Of a stretch of 64,000 nucleotides of DNA, positions 1-8,302 are shown one piece after another. The notes beneath the pieces were generated by a model, which was given only the letters and a program-made list of their open reading frames with translations, was not told the DNA's origin and did no database searches. Made by a program: the position numbers and the translations under genes. Every line of letters begins with the position of its first letter. Positions within the stretch are counted from its first letter, which is position 1. The stretch spans positions 62,001 through 126,000 of the forward strand of contig NZ_RYYL01000001.1 of assembly GCF_004378855.1 (NCBI RefSeq), in the 5' to 3' direction. The stretch is from Campylobacter sp. US33a (GTDB taxonomy: Bacteria; Campylobacterota; Campylobacteria; Campylobacterales; Campylobacteraceae).

Positions 1-492
1 CATAAACAAGCAAAAATTGCGAAAATTTCAGAACTTGATGTTGAAATTTTGAAATTAAAATTCGCACGCTTTGCAAAGGTAGAAAATGAGCGTTTTTCGC
101 AAGGATATAGGGTAGAAAAAACTGAATTTGAGATAAAGCCTCCTAAGAAATATAAATTAAAAAATGGTTTTAGCGTGGATTTAATAGGGACTATTGACCG
201 TATTGATAACTTAAATAATAATCGTTTGATTCTTGATTATAAAAGCGGAAAAATAGAAGATAATTCATATCAATTGGCTTTTTATAAGCTTTTAATAGGC
301 AAGAATTGTGCCGCAAAATTTTATGATTTAAATGATTTTAAAATTAAAAATGGCAAAAACACCAAAGATGTTTTGGAGCTTGAAGAATTACTTGAAGAGC
401 TTGTTTTGCAAAGTAAAGAAGAGATAGAATTTGAAAATACAAAAGATGAGTATTGTCCTTATAAGCTTCTTTATAAAAAGGAGTTAAAATGA
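1..492 (+). CDS. addB: AddB-like helicase/nuclease, C-terminal fragment
   Basis: The reading frame is open from base 1, so this is the tail of a longer gene whose start lies outside the window. It encodes the C-terminal nuclease region of an AddB/RecB-family protein: a PD-(D/E)XK core is visible as GTIDRID near residues 60-66 and LILDYKSGK about 16 residues later. AddB works with AddA in resecting double-strand breaks for RecA-dependent repair. The stop overlaps the addA start by 4 bases (ATGA), which points to translational coupling. Assignment as AddB rather than another RecB-family nuclease rests on the adjacent addA. Confidence 0.8.
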   Translation, partial: HKQAKIAKISELDVEILKLKFARFAKVENERFSQGYRVEKTEFEIKPPKKYKLKNGFSVDLIGTIDRIDNLNNNRLILDYKSGKIEDNSYQLAFYKLLIGKNCAAKFYDLNDFKIKNGKNTKDVLELEELLEELVLQSKEEIEFENTKDEYCPYKLLYKKELK

Positions 493-3254
493 GTAAATTT
501 AAGCCTTTTTTAGCCTTAGAAGCCAGTGCTGGAAGTGGAAAAACTTTTGCTTTGAGTGTGCGTTTTGTGGCTTTGATTTTACAGGGTGCAAAAATCAATG
601 AAATTTTAGCATTAACCTTCACAAAAAAAGCAGCCAATGAAATGCAAAAACGCGTTATTGATACTTTTTTGTATTTAGAGCAAGACAGTAAAAATGCAGA
701 ATGCAAAGCTCTTTGTGAGCTTTTAGACTTTTCTAAAGACGAGCTTATTGCTTTAAGGGATCAAAAGAAGCAAGATTTTTTAAGGCAAAATTTAAAAATT
801 TCAACTTTTGATGCGTTTTTTAGTCGAATTTTAAGGAGTTTTTCTTTAAATTTGGGGCTTATGAGTGATTTTGAGATCAGCGAAGAAGAGCTTGATGTTA
901 AGGCAGTATTTTTAAAAATTTTAAGCACGAAAGAGCTTAGGGACTTGGCTTATTATATTTGTGAATTTGATGAAAAAGAAGCCTTTTTTAAAGAGCTTGA
1001 AAGGCTTTATGAGAATGCTTATTTTAAAGATAATCTAAAAATTAGCTTTTGTGATAAAACAAAACTTAATGAAGCCTATAGAGATCTTAGATCTTATGCT
1101 TTAGGTTTAAATCATAAGAATTTAAGTGCTAATTTTGACAATGAAGAGCTTGAACTGAACGAGTTTTTAGAAAAACCTTTTATGTCTAAATTTGAAAGCA
1201 CAAAATATTTGCGAGATCTTTATAGTGAAGATGCAATTTTTTCTAAAAAAAGAGATGAGTTCTTAAAAATTTTAAATGTTTATGCTAACGAGCTTGAAGA
1301 ATTTAAAATCGCTAAATTGATGAATTTATTAGAGCATTTTGGTGAGGCTAAAAATATTATCCATAAAAATAAAAATATTTTAAGTTTTAGTGATGTCAGT
1401 AAAAAAGTGCTTGATTTGATGCAAAGCGATTTAAAGGATATGATATATTTTAGACTTGACGGCAATATTTCCCATCTTTTAATCGATGAATTTCAAGATA
1501 CAAGTGTGATACAATATCAAATTTTACTTCCTATTATCTCAGAATTAGTTTCTGGTGAAGGTGTGAAAAAGAATAGAAGTTTTTTCTATGTGGGTGATAA
1601 AAAACAAAGTATTTATCGTTTTCGCAAAGGCAAAAAAGAGCTTTTTGATCTTTTGCAAAAAGATTTTGTGCAAATTCAAAAAGAAAATTTGGACACAAAT
1701 TATCGCTCACAAAAGATTTTAGTTGATTTTGTTAATGAAATTTTTGAAAATAAATTTCAAAACTATATAGCTCAAAAAACCCCTAATGATGAGAGCAAAA
1801 AAGGTGGTTTTGTGCGTGTTATCCAGTCAAATGAAGAAAAGAAACCTAAAGAGGAACAATCAAGAGAAATCAAAGAAAAAACCCTAGAAACACTTTTAGG
1901 GCAAATTCGCTTTTTGCAAAGTAAGAATATCGCTTTAGAAAAAATTTGCATTTTGTGTTGGAAGAATGATGATGCAGATCTTGTTTTGGAATTTTTACAT
2001 CAAAATGAAATTTCTGCTTTTACGCAAAGCAATGTTTTACTAGAAAATAAAGCCAGCGTAAAGGCAGTGTTAGAATATGCTAAATTTTGCATTTTTGGGG
2101 ATGAATTTTATGGCGTATTTTTAAAGGAATTGTTAGGTGAAGAATTTCCAAGATTAGAGCTTGATTTAAGTAAAAGCGCTATAGAAAATGTGCTTTATTT
2201 GGCAAAAAAATTAAAATTAAATCTAAGCGATATTGCTTTGATACAATTTATCGAATACGCCGGAAGTAAAAATAATTTTTTAGAACTTTTGTTTGAGCCT
2301 TGTAATTTAAAAATTCTTAATGAGCAAAATTGGGGTATTAGCATTATGAGTGTGCATAAGTCCAAGGGTTTAGAATTTGATCATGTGATTTTACTTGATA
2401 GTCTTTCAAAGCCGCAAAATAATACAGATAAAATTTTGTTAGAGTATGATATTTCAATGGGTTGGGAGCTTAAAATTAGGGATAAAATTCGCAAAAACAC
2501 CCAAGATGAAAAATATAATGCTTTTTTAGAGTCCATACAAAAAGCCGAGCTAGAAGATGATATTAATAAACTTTATGTGGCTATGACTAGGGCTAAAAAA
2601 TCTTTGATTATCATCAAAAGAAATGAAGCTTTGGTTAATGGAAGTTATCCAAGTTATTTTAGCAGCGATAGATATTTAAATTTGGCTTGTGAGGAAAGAG
2701 GTGAGATTATAGCTGAAGAAAAACTCGATACTAACTCCAATGAAAAACAACAAGCATTATTAGAATTTGTCAAAGTGGGTTTGCAAGAAGTCGAAGATAA
2801 GCAGTATCTTAATTCCTTTGAAATTTATTTTGGTAATGCTTTTCATTTTTTTATGCAAAATCTTAAATTGCCTTATGGAGAAAATTTTGAAACACTTTGT
2901 GAGAAAACGAAAGGAAAATTTAGGCATTTTTTAAGCGAAGAGGATTTTACGAGACTTTTTAAAAGAATCAAAATGCTTTTGCAAAACGATGATTTTTCCA
3001 AGCTTATTGCCAATAAACAGCTTTTAAAAGAGCAGGATTTTAGTTTTAATGGTGAAATTAAAAGAGTGGATTTGTTGGCTTTAGATGAAAAAAGCGCTTG
3101 TGTGTTGGATTATAAGACAAGTTTATTGATGCAAACTAAGCATATAGAGCAAGTGAAATTTTATAAAGATTCCTTGCGAGAAATTCTTAAAAAAGAAACT
3201 TCTGCCTTTTTGGTGTATTGTTTAGAAGATGAAATTAAAATTCAAGAAGTGTGA
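489..3254 (+). CDS. addA: AddA-type ATP-dependent exonuclease/helicase
   Basis: A 921-residue UvrD/Rep superfamily 1 helicase with a C-terminal nuclease domain. Visible motifs are Walker A ASAGSGKTFAL near residues 11-21, the TFTKKAANEM motif Ia, LLIDEFQD (Walker B) near 330, GDKKQSIYRFRKGK near 370, MSVHKSKGLEFD near 620, YVAMTRAKK near 697, and a C-terminal nuclease core VLDYKTS near 875. It forms the AddAB complex with the upstream gene and processes DNA ends for recombination in the cytoplasm. Start at 489 overlaps the addB stop. Length and domain order fit epsilonproteobacterial AddA. Confidence 0.9.
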   Translation: MSKFKPFLALEASAGSGKTFALSVRFVALILQGAKINEILALTFTKKAANEMQKRVIDTFLYLEQDSKNAECKALCELLDFSKDELIALRDQKKQDFLRQNLKISTFDAFFSRILRSFSLNLGLMSDFEISEEELDVKAVFLKILSTKELRDLAYYICEFDEKEAFFKELERLYENAYFKDNLKISFCDKTKLNEAYRDLRSYALGLNHKNLSANFDNEELELNEFLEKPFMSKFESTKYLRDLYSEDAIFSKKRDEFLKILNVYANELEEFKIAKLMNLLEHFGEAKNIIHKNKNILSFSDVSKKVLDLMQSDLKDMIYFRLDGNISHLLIDEFQDTSVIQYQILLPIISELVSGEGVKKNRSFFYVGDKKQSIYRFRKGKKELFDLLQKDFVQIQKENLDTNYRSQKILVDFVNEIFENKFQNYIAQKTPNDESKKGGFVRVIQSNEEKKPKEEQSREIKEKTLETLLGQIRFLQSKNIALEKICILCWKNDDADLVLEFLHQNEISAFTQSNVLLENKASVKAVLEYAKFCIFGDEFYGVFLKELLGEEFPRLELDLSKSAIENVLYLAKKLKLNLSDIALIQFIEYAGSKNNFLELLFEPCNLKILNEQNWGISIMSVHKSKGLEFDHVILLDSLSKPQNNTDKILLEYDISMGWELKIRDKIRKNTQDEKYNAFLESIQKAELEDDINKLYVAMTRAKKSLIIIKRNEALVNGSYPSYFSSDRYLNLACEERGEIIAEEKLDTNSNEKQQALLEFVKVGLQEVEDKQYLNSFEIYFGNAFHFFMQNLKLPYGENFETLCEKTKGKFRHFLSEEDFTRLFKRIKMLLQNDDFSKLIANKQLLKEQDFSFNGEIKRVDLLALDEKSACVLDYKTSLLMQTKHIEQVKFYKDSLREILKKETSAFLVYCLEDEIKIQEV

Positions 3255-3344
3255 TTAAAATCTAAGTAAATCATTTTTTATTTTTAGCAGTATCTCGCGA
3301 TTAATTTATTTTGATAATAAAATTCAAAATAAATTAATATATTT

Positions 3345-3390
3345 TATGATATTATTAATAATAATTCTCAAAATAATTATATAAAAGGAG
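3345..3390 (+). promoter_or_regulatory. Candidate promoter/metal-regulator site upstream of the DUF2325 gene
   Basis: The 142-base gap before the DUF2325 gene is almost pure A/T. A TATGAT -10-like hexamer lies at 3345-3350, followed by an AT-rich near-palindrome (ATTATTAATAATAATT) and a clear AAAGGAG ribosome binding site. From memory, the C. jejuni counterparts (Cj1384c, Cj1383c) respond to iron, so a Fur-type operator is plausible. The base composition makes chance matches likely, so this is only a candidate. Confidence 0.25.
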
Positions 3391-3396
3391 AGCAAA

Positions 3397-3714
3397 ATGT
3401 CTGTTTTGGTTATAGGTGCTGATGAAATAACGCCTATTAAGGCGGTTTTATATGATTTGGGGGCTAAAAAAATCGAACACTGGGATGCTAGAAATGAAAA
3501 CAGAGTTAATAAAAAACCTATTCCTCAAGATACAAAATGTATTGTTATGCTGACAAGTTTTTTAAACCACAATACGATGAAAAAAATTAAAGGCGAGGCT
3601 AAAAAAAGAAATATTCCTTTGGTTTGCGCGAAAAGAAGTGTGAGTTGTGTGTATTGTGAGTATTGCAAAGTTTTTAATCTTGATCAAAATTTTTCTTGCA
3701 AAAATAAGGATTAA
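3397..3714 (+). CDS. DUF2325 family protein (Cj1384c-like)
   Basis: A 105-residue soluble protein of unknown function. It starts with a Rossmann-like strand (SVLVIGADE) and ends in a cysteine-rich tail, SVSCVYCEYCKVFN plus one later Cys, suggesting metal or redox chemistry. DUF2325 proteins are short, usually carry conserved His/Cys residues, and have no firm function that I know of. It is separated from the next gene by only 3 bases and forms a unit with it and fldA. A good AAAGGAG site supports the start. Function remains open; neighbours suggest an iron or redox stress role. Confidence 0.65.
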   Translation: MSVLVIGADEITPIKAVLYDLGAKKIEHWDARNENRVNKKPIPQDTKCIVMLTSFLNHNTMKKIKGEAKKRNIPLVCAKRSVSCVYCEYCKVFNLDQNFSCKNKD

Positions 3715-3717
3715 ACG

Positions 3718-4455
3718 ATGCTATTTGGTTTTAATTTTAAACAAGAATTTATTCCTGATGTTTTTAAGGATTTGACTAGGAAGGATTTAAATTTAACTTT
3801 TTTACATCAGTACAATGCTTTTGTTGATGAAAAACTTGTGATTCCTATAGCTTATGCAAAAAATGCTAGAAATTTTAGAATGATTTTTGAAAAAAGAATT
3901 CAAGATATTTTAAAATTTTCATTTTTAAAGGCTAAGCACAAAAGTCCTTTGAAAAAATTTTGTATTTTTTCTCATTTATGGATCAAAGCGTATAAATACA
4001 AGGATTTTTCAGCACTCAAAAATGCTTTTTTTACACCAAAAATGCCAGTAGCAAGAATGATACAAATGCTTTATCAAAATGAGGAATTGATTTTTAATGC
4101 AAGGGAATTTTTTATCAATTATGTGTATGAAAAAATTGCTAAACAAAATCCAAAAAGACAATTAGAATTAAAAGATAATTTTTTGCTTATTGATGGACAT
4201 TTTGCTGTGTTAATTTATGCGAAGAATTGCGATATAAATCAAAAGTCAAATTTTGCTTTAGAAGTCAATCAAGCATTAAAAATGATACAAAACCAAGAAT
4301 TTTCAAGGTTTTATATTATTTTTCCTAAGAATAAAAATTTCAAAAGACACATAGAAATCAAACATTTTTTATCCGAAAAAAACAAAACTATGCTAAAATT
4401 AGTTCCGTATTCAATTACAAATAAATTAAAAGGAGAAATAAAACAATGTCAGTAG
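3718..4455 (+). CDS. Conserved hypothetical protein (Cj1383c-like)
   Basis: A 245-residue basic protein that I recognise only as the conserved Campylobacter gene normally beside flavodoxin. No signal peptide, membrane segment or known motif is visible. It is rich in Lys, Phe and Asn, with a C-terminal half (about 145-225) of alternating strands and helices. It starts 3 bases after the DUF2325 gene and its last 10 bases overlap the start of fldA, so the three genes are probably co-transcribed. No function is proposed. Confidence 0.6.
   Translation: MLFGFNFKQEFIPDVFKDLTRKDLNLTFLHQYNAFVDEKLVIPIAYAKNARNFRMIFEKRIQDILKFSFLKAKHKSPLKKFCIFSHLWIKAYKYKDFSALKNAFFTPKMPVARMIQMLYQNEELIFNAREFFINYVYEKIAKQNPKRQLELKDNFLLIDGHFAVLIYAKNCDINQKSNFALEVNQALKMIQNQEFSRFYIIFPKNKNFKRHIEIKHFLSEKNKTMLKLVPYSITNKLKGEIKQCQ
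4394..4399 (+). promoter_or_regulatory. Candidate internal -10 element for fldA
   Basis: TGCTAAAATTAG sits 47 bases before the fldA start, inside the end of the upstream gene. GCTAAAAT is a common form of the Campylobacter sigma-70 -10 box, so fldA may have its own promoter in addition to read-through. Confidence 0.4.
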
Positions 4456-4937
4456 CAGTTATTTATGGTAGTTCAATGGGAAATACTGAAGGTGCGGCAA
4501 ATACAATCGCTGAAAAACTAGGGATTAGTGATGTATTGAATGTTAGTGATGTAGATGCAGCAAAAATCAATTCTTATGATAAATTGATTTGCGGAACTTC
4601 AACTTGGGGAAGTGGTGATTTGCAAGATGATTGGGATGGTTTTGATTTTTCAGGACTTTCGCTTTCAGGTAAAACAGTAGCTGTATTTGGCATGGGAGAT
4701 AGTGAAAGTTACTCTGATACTTATTGCGGTGGTATGGGAAAACTTGCACAAAATTTAAAAGATGCTGGAGCAAATTTAGTAGGTGAGATTTCGACTGATG
4801 GTTATAATTTTGAAGCAAGTGATGCCGTTGTTGATGGTAAATTTGTAGGTTTAGCACTTGATAATGACAACCAAGAAGATCAAACTGAGTCAAGAATTGA
4901 TGCTTGGATAGCACAAATTAAACCTCATTTTTCTTAA
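4446..4937 (+). CDS. fldA: Flavodoxin
   Basis: A 163-residue long-chain flavodoxin carrying FMN as a low-potential one-electron carrier in the cytoplasm. The phosphate-binding loop is GSSMGNTEGAA at residues 8-18, with FMN-contacting loops TSTWGSGDLQDDWD near 51-64 and GDSESYSDTYCGG near 92-104. In Campylobacter it is the expected electron partner of pyruvate and 2-oxoglutarate oxidoreductases and of the Complex I-like enzyme. The AAAGGAG site lies within the overlapping upstream gene. A strong hairpin follows the stop. The sequence is very like C. jejuni FldA as remembered. Confidence 0.95.
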   Translation: MSVAVIYGSSMGNTEGAANTIAEKLGISDVLNVSDVDAAKINSYDKLICGTSTWGSGDLQDDWDGFDFSGLSLSGKTVAVFGMGDSESYSDTYCGGMGKLAQNLKDAGANLVGEISTDGYNFEASDAVVDGKFVGLALDNDNQEDQTESRIDAWIAQIKPHFS

Positions 4938-4941
4938 TTTT

Positions 4942-4980
4942 TAATGCTAGAAATTTTTCTAGCATTACTCTTTTTATCCT
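4942..4980 (+). terminator. Rho-independent terminator after fldA
   Basis: A perfect 12-base-pair stem (TAATGCTAGAAA at 4942-4953 with TTTCTAGCATTA at 4956-4967) and a two-base loop is followed by a T-rich run. It starts 4 bases after the fldA stop and separates the fldA unit from katA. Confidence 0.75.
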
Positions 4981-5052
4981 TTTCCTGCTTTTTTAAAAAT
5001 TATTTTTTAATTCTAGTTTATGTTTAGTCATCTACAAAAATATTTTGTATTT

Positions 5053-5079
5053 ATTAAATAATAAATTTTATTATTTAAT
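5053..5079 (+). promoter_or_regulatory. Perfect 27-base palindrome upstream of katA, candidate PerR/Fur operator
   Basis: Left arm ATTAAATAATAAA and right arm TTTATTATTTAAT are exact reverse complements around a single central T. It ends 65 bases before the katA start. Campylobacter katA is known to be repressed by PerR and affected by iron, and PerR/Fur sites are AT-rich palindromes of this size. The match to a PerR box is an inference; the palindrome itself is read directly. Confidence 0.5.
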
Positions 5080-5144
5080 GTTATTTTTATTTTTAAAATA
5101 ATATAATTTATCAATTAATAAAATTTATTATTTAGGAGAAGACA

Positions 5145-6569
5145 ATGAAAAAACTAACTAATGATTTTGGCAATATTATTGCTGACAATCAAAATTCATT
5201 AAGTGCAGGTGCTAAGGGACCATTACTTATGCAAGATTATATTTTGCTTGAAAAGCTTGCTCATCAAAATAGAGAAAGAATTCCAGAAAGAACTGTTCAT
5301 GCAAAAGGAAGTGGAGCTTATGGTGAGATAAAAATCACTGCAGATTTAAGTGCTTATACTAAGGCTAAAATTTTTCAAAAAGGTGAGATTACTCCACTTT
5401 TCTTGCGTTTTTCAACCGTTGCAGGTGAAGCAGGTGCAGCTGATGCAGAACGCGATGTAAGAGGTTTTGCAATTAAATTTTACACCAAAGAAGGAAATTG
5501 GGACTTAGTGGGAAACAATACCCCGACTTTTTTCATCCGTGATGCTTACAAATTCCCTGATTTTATTCACACTCAAAAAAGAGATCCTAGAACTCATCTA
5601 AGAAGCAATAATGCTGCTTGGGACTTTTGGACACTTTGCCCTGAAAGCTTACACCAAGTAACCATACTTATGAGCGATAGAGGAATTCCTGCGTCATATC
5701 GTCATATGCACGGCTTTGGAAGCCATACTTATAGCTTCATCAACGATAAAAATGAAAGATTTTGGGTAAAATTTCATTTTAAAACTATGCAAGGTATTAA
5801 AAATCTCACTAATGAAGAAGCAGCAAAAATCATCGCAGATGATAGAGAAAGTCACCAAAGAGATCTTTATGAAGCTATTGAAAATAAAGATTTTCCAAAA
5901 TGGAAAGTACAAGTGCAAATTTTAGCCGAAAATGACACAGAAAAACTTGGATTTAATCCTTTTGATTTAACTAAAATTTGGCCACACTCCATTGTACCTT
6001 TAATGGATGTTGGTGAAATGGTTTTAAATAAAAATCCGCAAAATTACTTCAATGAAGTTGAACAAGCAGCTTTTAGCCCTAGCAATATAGTTCCAGGTAT
6101 TAGTTTTAGTCCTGATAAAATGCTTCAAGCTAGAATTTTTTCATACCCTGATGCGCACAGATATCGCATAGGAACAAATTACCATTTACTTCCTGTAAAT
6201 CGTGCTAAAAGCGAAGTAAATACTTATAATGTAGCGGGTGCTATGAATTTTGACACTTATAAAAATGAAGCAGCTTATTATGAGCCAAATAGTTATGATT
6301 ATAGTCCAAAAGAAGATAAAAGCTATCTTGAGCCCGATCTTGCCATAGATAATGTTGCACAAAGATTTGCCCCACTAGATGATGATTTTTATACTCAACC
6401 AAGGGCTTTATTTAACATTATGAATGATAGTCAAAAAGCACAACTTTTTAACAATATCGCTGCCTCTATGAAAGGAGTAGATGAAAAAATTATCACTAGA
6501 GCTTTAAATCATTTTGAAAAAATTTCAAGTGATTATGCAAATGGAGTAAAAAAAGCTTTAGGAAAATAA
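5145..6569 (+). CDS. katA: Catalase (haem, clade 3 type)
   Basis: A 474-residue haem catalase converting hydrogen peroxide to water and oxygen. Visible features are the active-site histidine in [13 protein letters not shown] (about residues 49-61), the distal Asn in [14 protein letters not shown] (about 121-134), and the proximal haem ligand Tyr in [15 protein letters not shown] (about 331-345). Length is normal for small-subunit monofunctional catalases. It has an AGGAG site and a palindromic candidate operator upstream. It is followed by the ankyrin gene, which in C. jejuni is needed for normal haem loading of KatA. The sequence is nearly identical to remembered C. jejuni KatA. Confidence 0.97.
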   Translation: MKKLTNDFGNIIADNQNSLSAGAKGPLLMQDYILLEKLAHQNRERIPERTVHAKGSGAYGEIKITADLSAYTKAKIFQKGEITPLFLRFSTVAGEAGAADAERDVRGFAIKFYTKEGNWDLVGNNTPTFFIRDAYKFPDFIHTQKRDPRTHLRSNNAAWDFWTLCPESLHQVTILMSDRGIPASYRHMHGFGSHTYSFINDKNERFWVKFHFKTMQGIKNLTNEEAAKIIADDRESHQRDLYEAIENKDFPKWKVQVQILAENDTEKLGFNPFDLTKIWPHSIVPLMDVGEMVLNKNPQNYFNEVEQAAFSPSNIVPGISFSPDKMLQARIFSYPDAHRYRIGTNYHLLPVNRAKSEVNTYNVAGAMNFDTYKNEAAYYEPNSYDYSPKEDKSYLEPDLAIDNVAQRFAPLDDDFYTQPRALFNIMNDSQKAQLFNNIAASMKGVDEKIITRALNHFEKISSDYANGVKKALGK

Positions 6570-6576
6570 TTTTTAC

Positions 6577-6597
6577 TTGCCACTTTAAAAGTGGCAA
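6577..6597 (+). terminator. Hairpin between katA and the ankyrin gene, possible attenuator
   Basis: TTGCCACTTT and AAAGTGGCAA form a 10-base-pair perfect stem around one A. It lies 7 bases after the katA stop but is not followed by a T run, so it may trim or attenuate the katA message rather than end it completely before the ankyrin gene. Confidence 0.45.
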
Positions 6598-6628
6598 ACT
6601 AAAGATTATAAATATTTAAGGAAAAGTG

Positions 6629-7096
6629 ATGATGACTTTGAGTTTAGAAGAAGAAAAAAGATTTGCCGAGCTTTGCAAAATGGCTTTTAATTTTGCTAGA
6701 AATGATGAATGCGAAAACCTAAAAACCATGATAGAAGCAGGACTTAATGTTAATTTAAAAACACACAAAGGCGATACTTTATTAATGCTTGCCGCTTATA
6801 ATAATTCTTATGAGTGTGCTAAAATGCTTTTAGAAAAAGGTGCAAAAGTTGATGAGAAAAATGATCGCGGTCAAACTCCGCTTGCAGGGGTTTGTTTTAA
6901 AGGTTATTTGCCTATGTGTGAGCTTTTGGTGAAATATGGAGCAAATATTGATGAAAATAATGGTTTAGGGATGACGCCTTATACTTTTGCTATTATGTTT
7001 GGCCGTAAAGATGTAGCAGAGTTTTTAAGTAAAAATTCCAAAAAAAGTTTAGCAAAAAAGATTTCGTTAAAAATTTTGCAGTTATTTAAAAAATGA
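6629..7096 (+). CDS. Ankyrin-repeat protein associated with catalase (Cj1386-like)
   Basis: A 155-residue cytoplasmic protein made of ankyrin repeats: GDTLLMLAAYNNSYECAKML, GQTPLAGVCFKGYLPMCELL and GMTPYTFAIMFGRKDVAEFL are successive repeats between about residues 47 and 140, followed by a basic tail. The C. jejuni counterpart Cj1386 has been reported to help deliver haem to catalase. Its position 60 bases after katA supports that role. I chose ATG 6629 because it follows AAGGA with normal spacing; a GTG at 6626 is also in frame. It converges with the regulator gene 3 bases later. Confidence 0.85.
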   Translation: MMTLSLEEEKRFAELCKMAFNFARNDECENLKTMIEAGLNVNLKTHKGDTLLMLAAYNNSYECAKMLLEKGAKVDEKNDRGQTPLAGVCFKGYLPMCELLVKYGANIDENNGLGMTPYTFAIMFGRKDVAEFLSKNSKKSLAKKISLKILQLFKK

Positions 7097-7098
7097 TT

Positions 7099-7773
7099 TT
7101 ATTTAAATTTTTTTAAATACCTGTAAACGCTAGGCTCTGAAATTTTTAAGAGTTTAGCTACTATGGGTACAGAACCTTTAATGTTAAAGATACCTTTTTC
7201 GTATAAGGTTTTTGCTATCTCTTCTTTTTGGCTAATACTTAATTGATAATTAGCGTTTAAATAATTCATATCAATACTTTGGGCTAAAATTTCTTCTATG
7301 GAATGACTTAAAGTTTCTATATTTCCCAAATCATTTATTTCAATATTGTTTTCATTATTTTCTTTGTTTGGATTTAAAATTTCACTCATATCATCTAATT
7401 TTTCTATGTCTATGATTTTACAAACCGCATCTCTTATCGCACTAGTATCGTGATTTATACATAAAATTCCCACAAGTTTATCGGTATTTTTTATAAAAAA
7501 AGTTGAACCTCTAACAAGTTTTGACTTTCCAATTAAAGCCTTATAGTCATATAAAAAATCTTCCTTTAAATAAGCTTTATTTTGTATAAGTTCGCTTGCA
7601 AAAGCACTTAGTGGAGATTTTAAAGTTCTACCGCTGATATGATTATTGGCAATGGCTGCGATATAAGCACCTTCTTCGTCAATTACATGAAAAACTATTT
7701 CATATTGTTTGCCTAAAACTTGTCCTAAAAAATTTGTAAGTTTGATAAATTGTTCTTTTTGCTTTTCATCCAT
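7099..7773 (-). CDS. YheO/DauR-type transcriptional regulator (Cj1387c-like)
   Basis: A 224-residue predicted regulator with an N-terminal PAS-like sensor (YheO domain, about 1-110, including FHVIDEEGAYIAAIANNHISGR) and a C-terminal DauR-type helix-turn-helix (about 170-224, with KGSVPIVAKLLKISEPSVYRYL). Characterised relatives such as DauR of Pseudomonas control D-amino-acid catabolism genes next to RidA proteins. Here it is divergent from ridA and a six-gene metabolic cluster, its probable target. I used ATG 7773; an in-frame TTG at 7785 is the alternative. Ligand is unknown. Confidence 0.75.
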   Translation of the reverse strand: MDEKQKEQFIKLTNFLGQVLGKQYEIVFHVIDEEGAYIAAIANNHISGRTLKSPLSAFASELIQNKAYLKEDFLYDYKALIGKSKLVRGSTFFIKNTDKLVGILCINHDTSAIRDAVCKIIDIEKLDDMSEILNPNKENNENNIEINDLGNIETLSHSIEEILAQSIDMNYLNANYQLSISQKEEIAKTLYEKGIFNIKGSVPIVAKLLKISEPSVYRYLKKFK

Positions 7774-7845
7774 AACATACCCCAAAGTTTAGATTGAAAT
7801 TAAGATTTTATTCTAACTTTAAATTTTTAAAAATATTCTTAATAA

Positions 7846-7915
7846 ATAATATTTTATTATTGTAATAAAAAAATATTGACAAGTTATTATTAAATTGATA
7901 ATATTTTATTGTAAT
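7846..7915. promoter_or_regulatory. Pair of direct repeats in the regulator-ridA gap
   Basis: ATAATATTTTATTATTGTAAT at 7846-7866 and ATAATATTTTATTGTAAT at 7898-7915 share ATAATATTTTATT and GTAAT, spaced 52 bases start to start (about five helical turns). They sit between two divergent genes, as expected for an operator of the YheO-type regulator. The second copy also overlaps a possible -10 for ridA. AT richness lowers confidence. Confidence 0.4.
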
Positions 7916-7936
7916 TTTATTTATAGAGGAGACAAA

Positions 7937-8299
7937 ATGACAAATTATCCAAAGGCTATCGGTCCTTACTCGGCCTATAGAGAAGCAAATGGTATGCTTT
8001 TTATTTCGGGACAGTTACCTATAAACCCTACATCAGGTGAGATTGAAAGTTTGGATATCAAAGAACAAACTAGACAATCTTTAAAAAATATTGGTGCTAT
8101 TTTAGAAGAGAATGGAATTTCTTACGATAAAGTTGTTAAAACGACTTGTTTTTTAGCTGAAATTTCTGACTTTTTAGCTTTTAATGAAGTCTATGCCGAG
8201 TTTTTCAAAGCTCCTTATCCTGCTAGAAGCGCTTTTGCGGTAAAAGATCTACCAAAAGGAGCAAAAATTGAAATAGAAGTCATAGCCTCAAAAGGATAA
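7937..8299 (+). CDS. ridA: RidA/YjgF/UK114 family enamine/imine deaminase
   Basis: A 120-residue RidA family protein. It carries the canonical YPKAIGPYSAYREANG start, FISGQLP, and PYPARSAFAV with the substrate-binding Arg, then the final Glu in KIEIEVIA. RidA hydrolyses reactive enamine/imine intermediates such as 2-aminoacrylate released by PLP enzymes. It is first in the cluster with a DcuC transporter and a PLP lyase. Start at 7937 follows GAGGAG; the longer frame to 7895 lacks a site. A second RidA paralogue closes the cluster. Confidence 0.9.
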   Translation: MTNYPKAIGPYSAYREANGMLFISGQLPINPTSGEIESLDIKEQTRQSLKNIGAILEENGISYDKVVKTTCFLAEISDFLAFNEVYAEFFKAPYPARSAFAVKDLPKGAKIEIEVIASKG

Positions 8300-8302
8300 G
8301 CC

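Noticed and set aside
344-706. 120-codon minus-strand frame over the addB-addA junction
   Set aside because: It crosses two well-supported genes in antisense and shows no domain.
4567-4914. 115-codon open frame on the minus strand inside fldA
   Set aside because: It is antisense to flavodoxin, rich in His, Gln and Leu from reversed common codons, and has no ribosome binding site or family resemblance.
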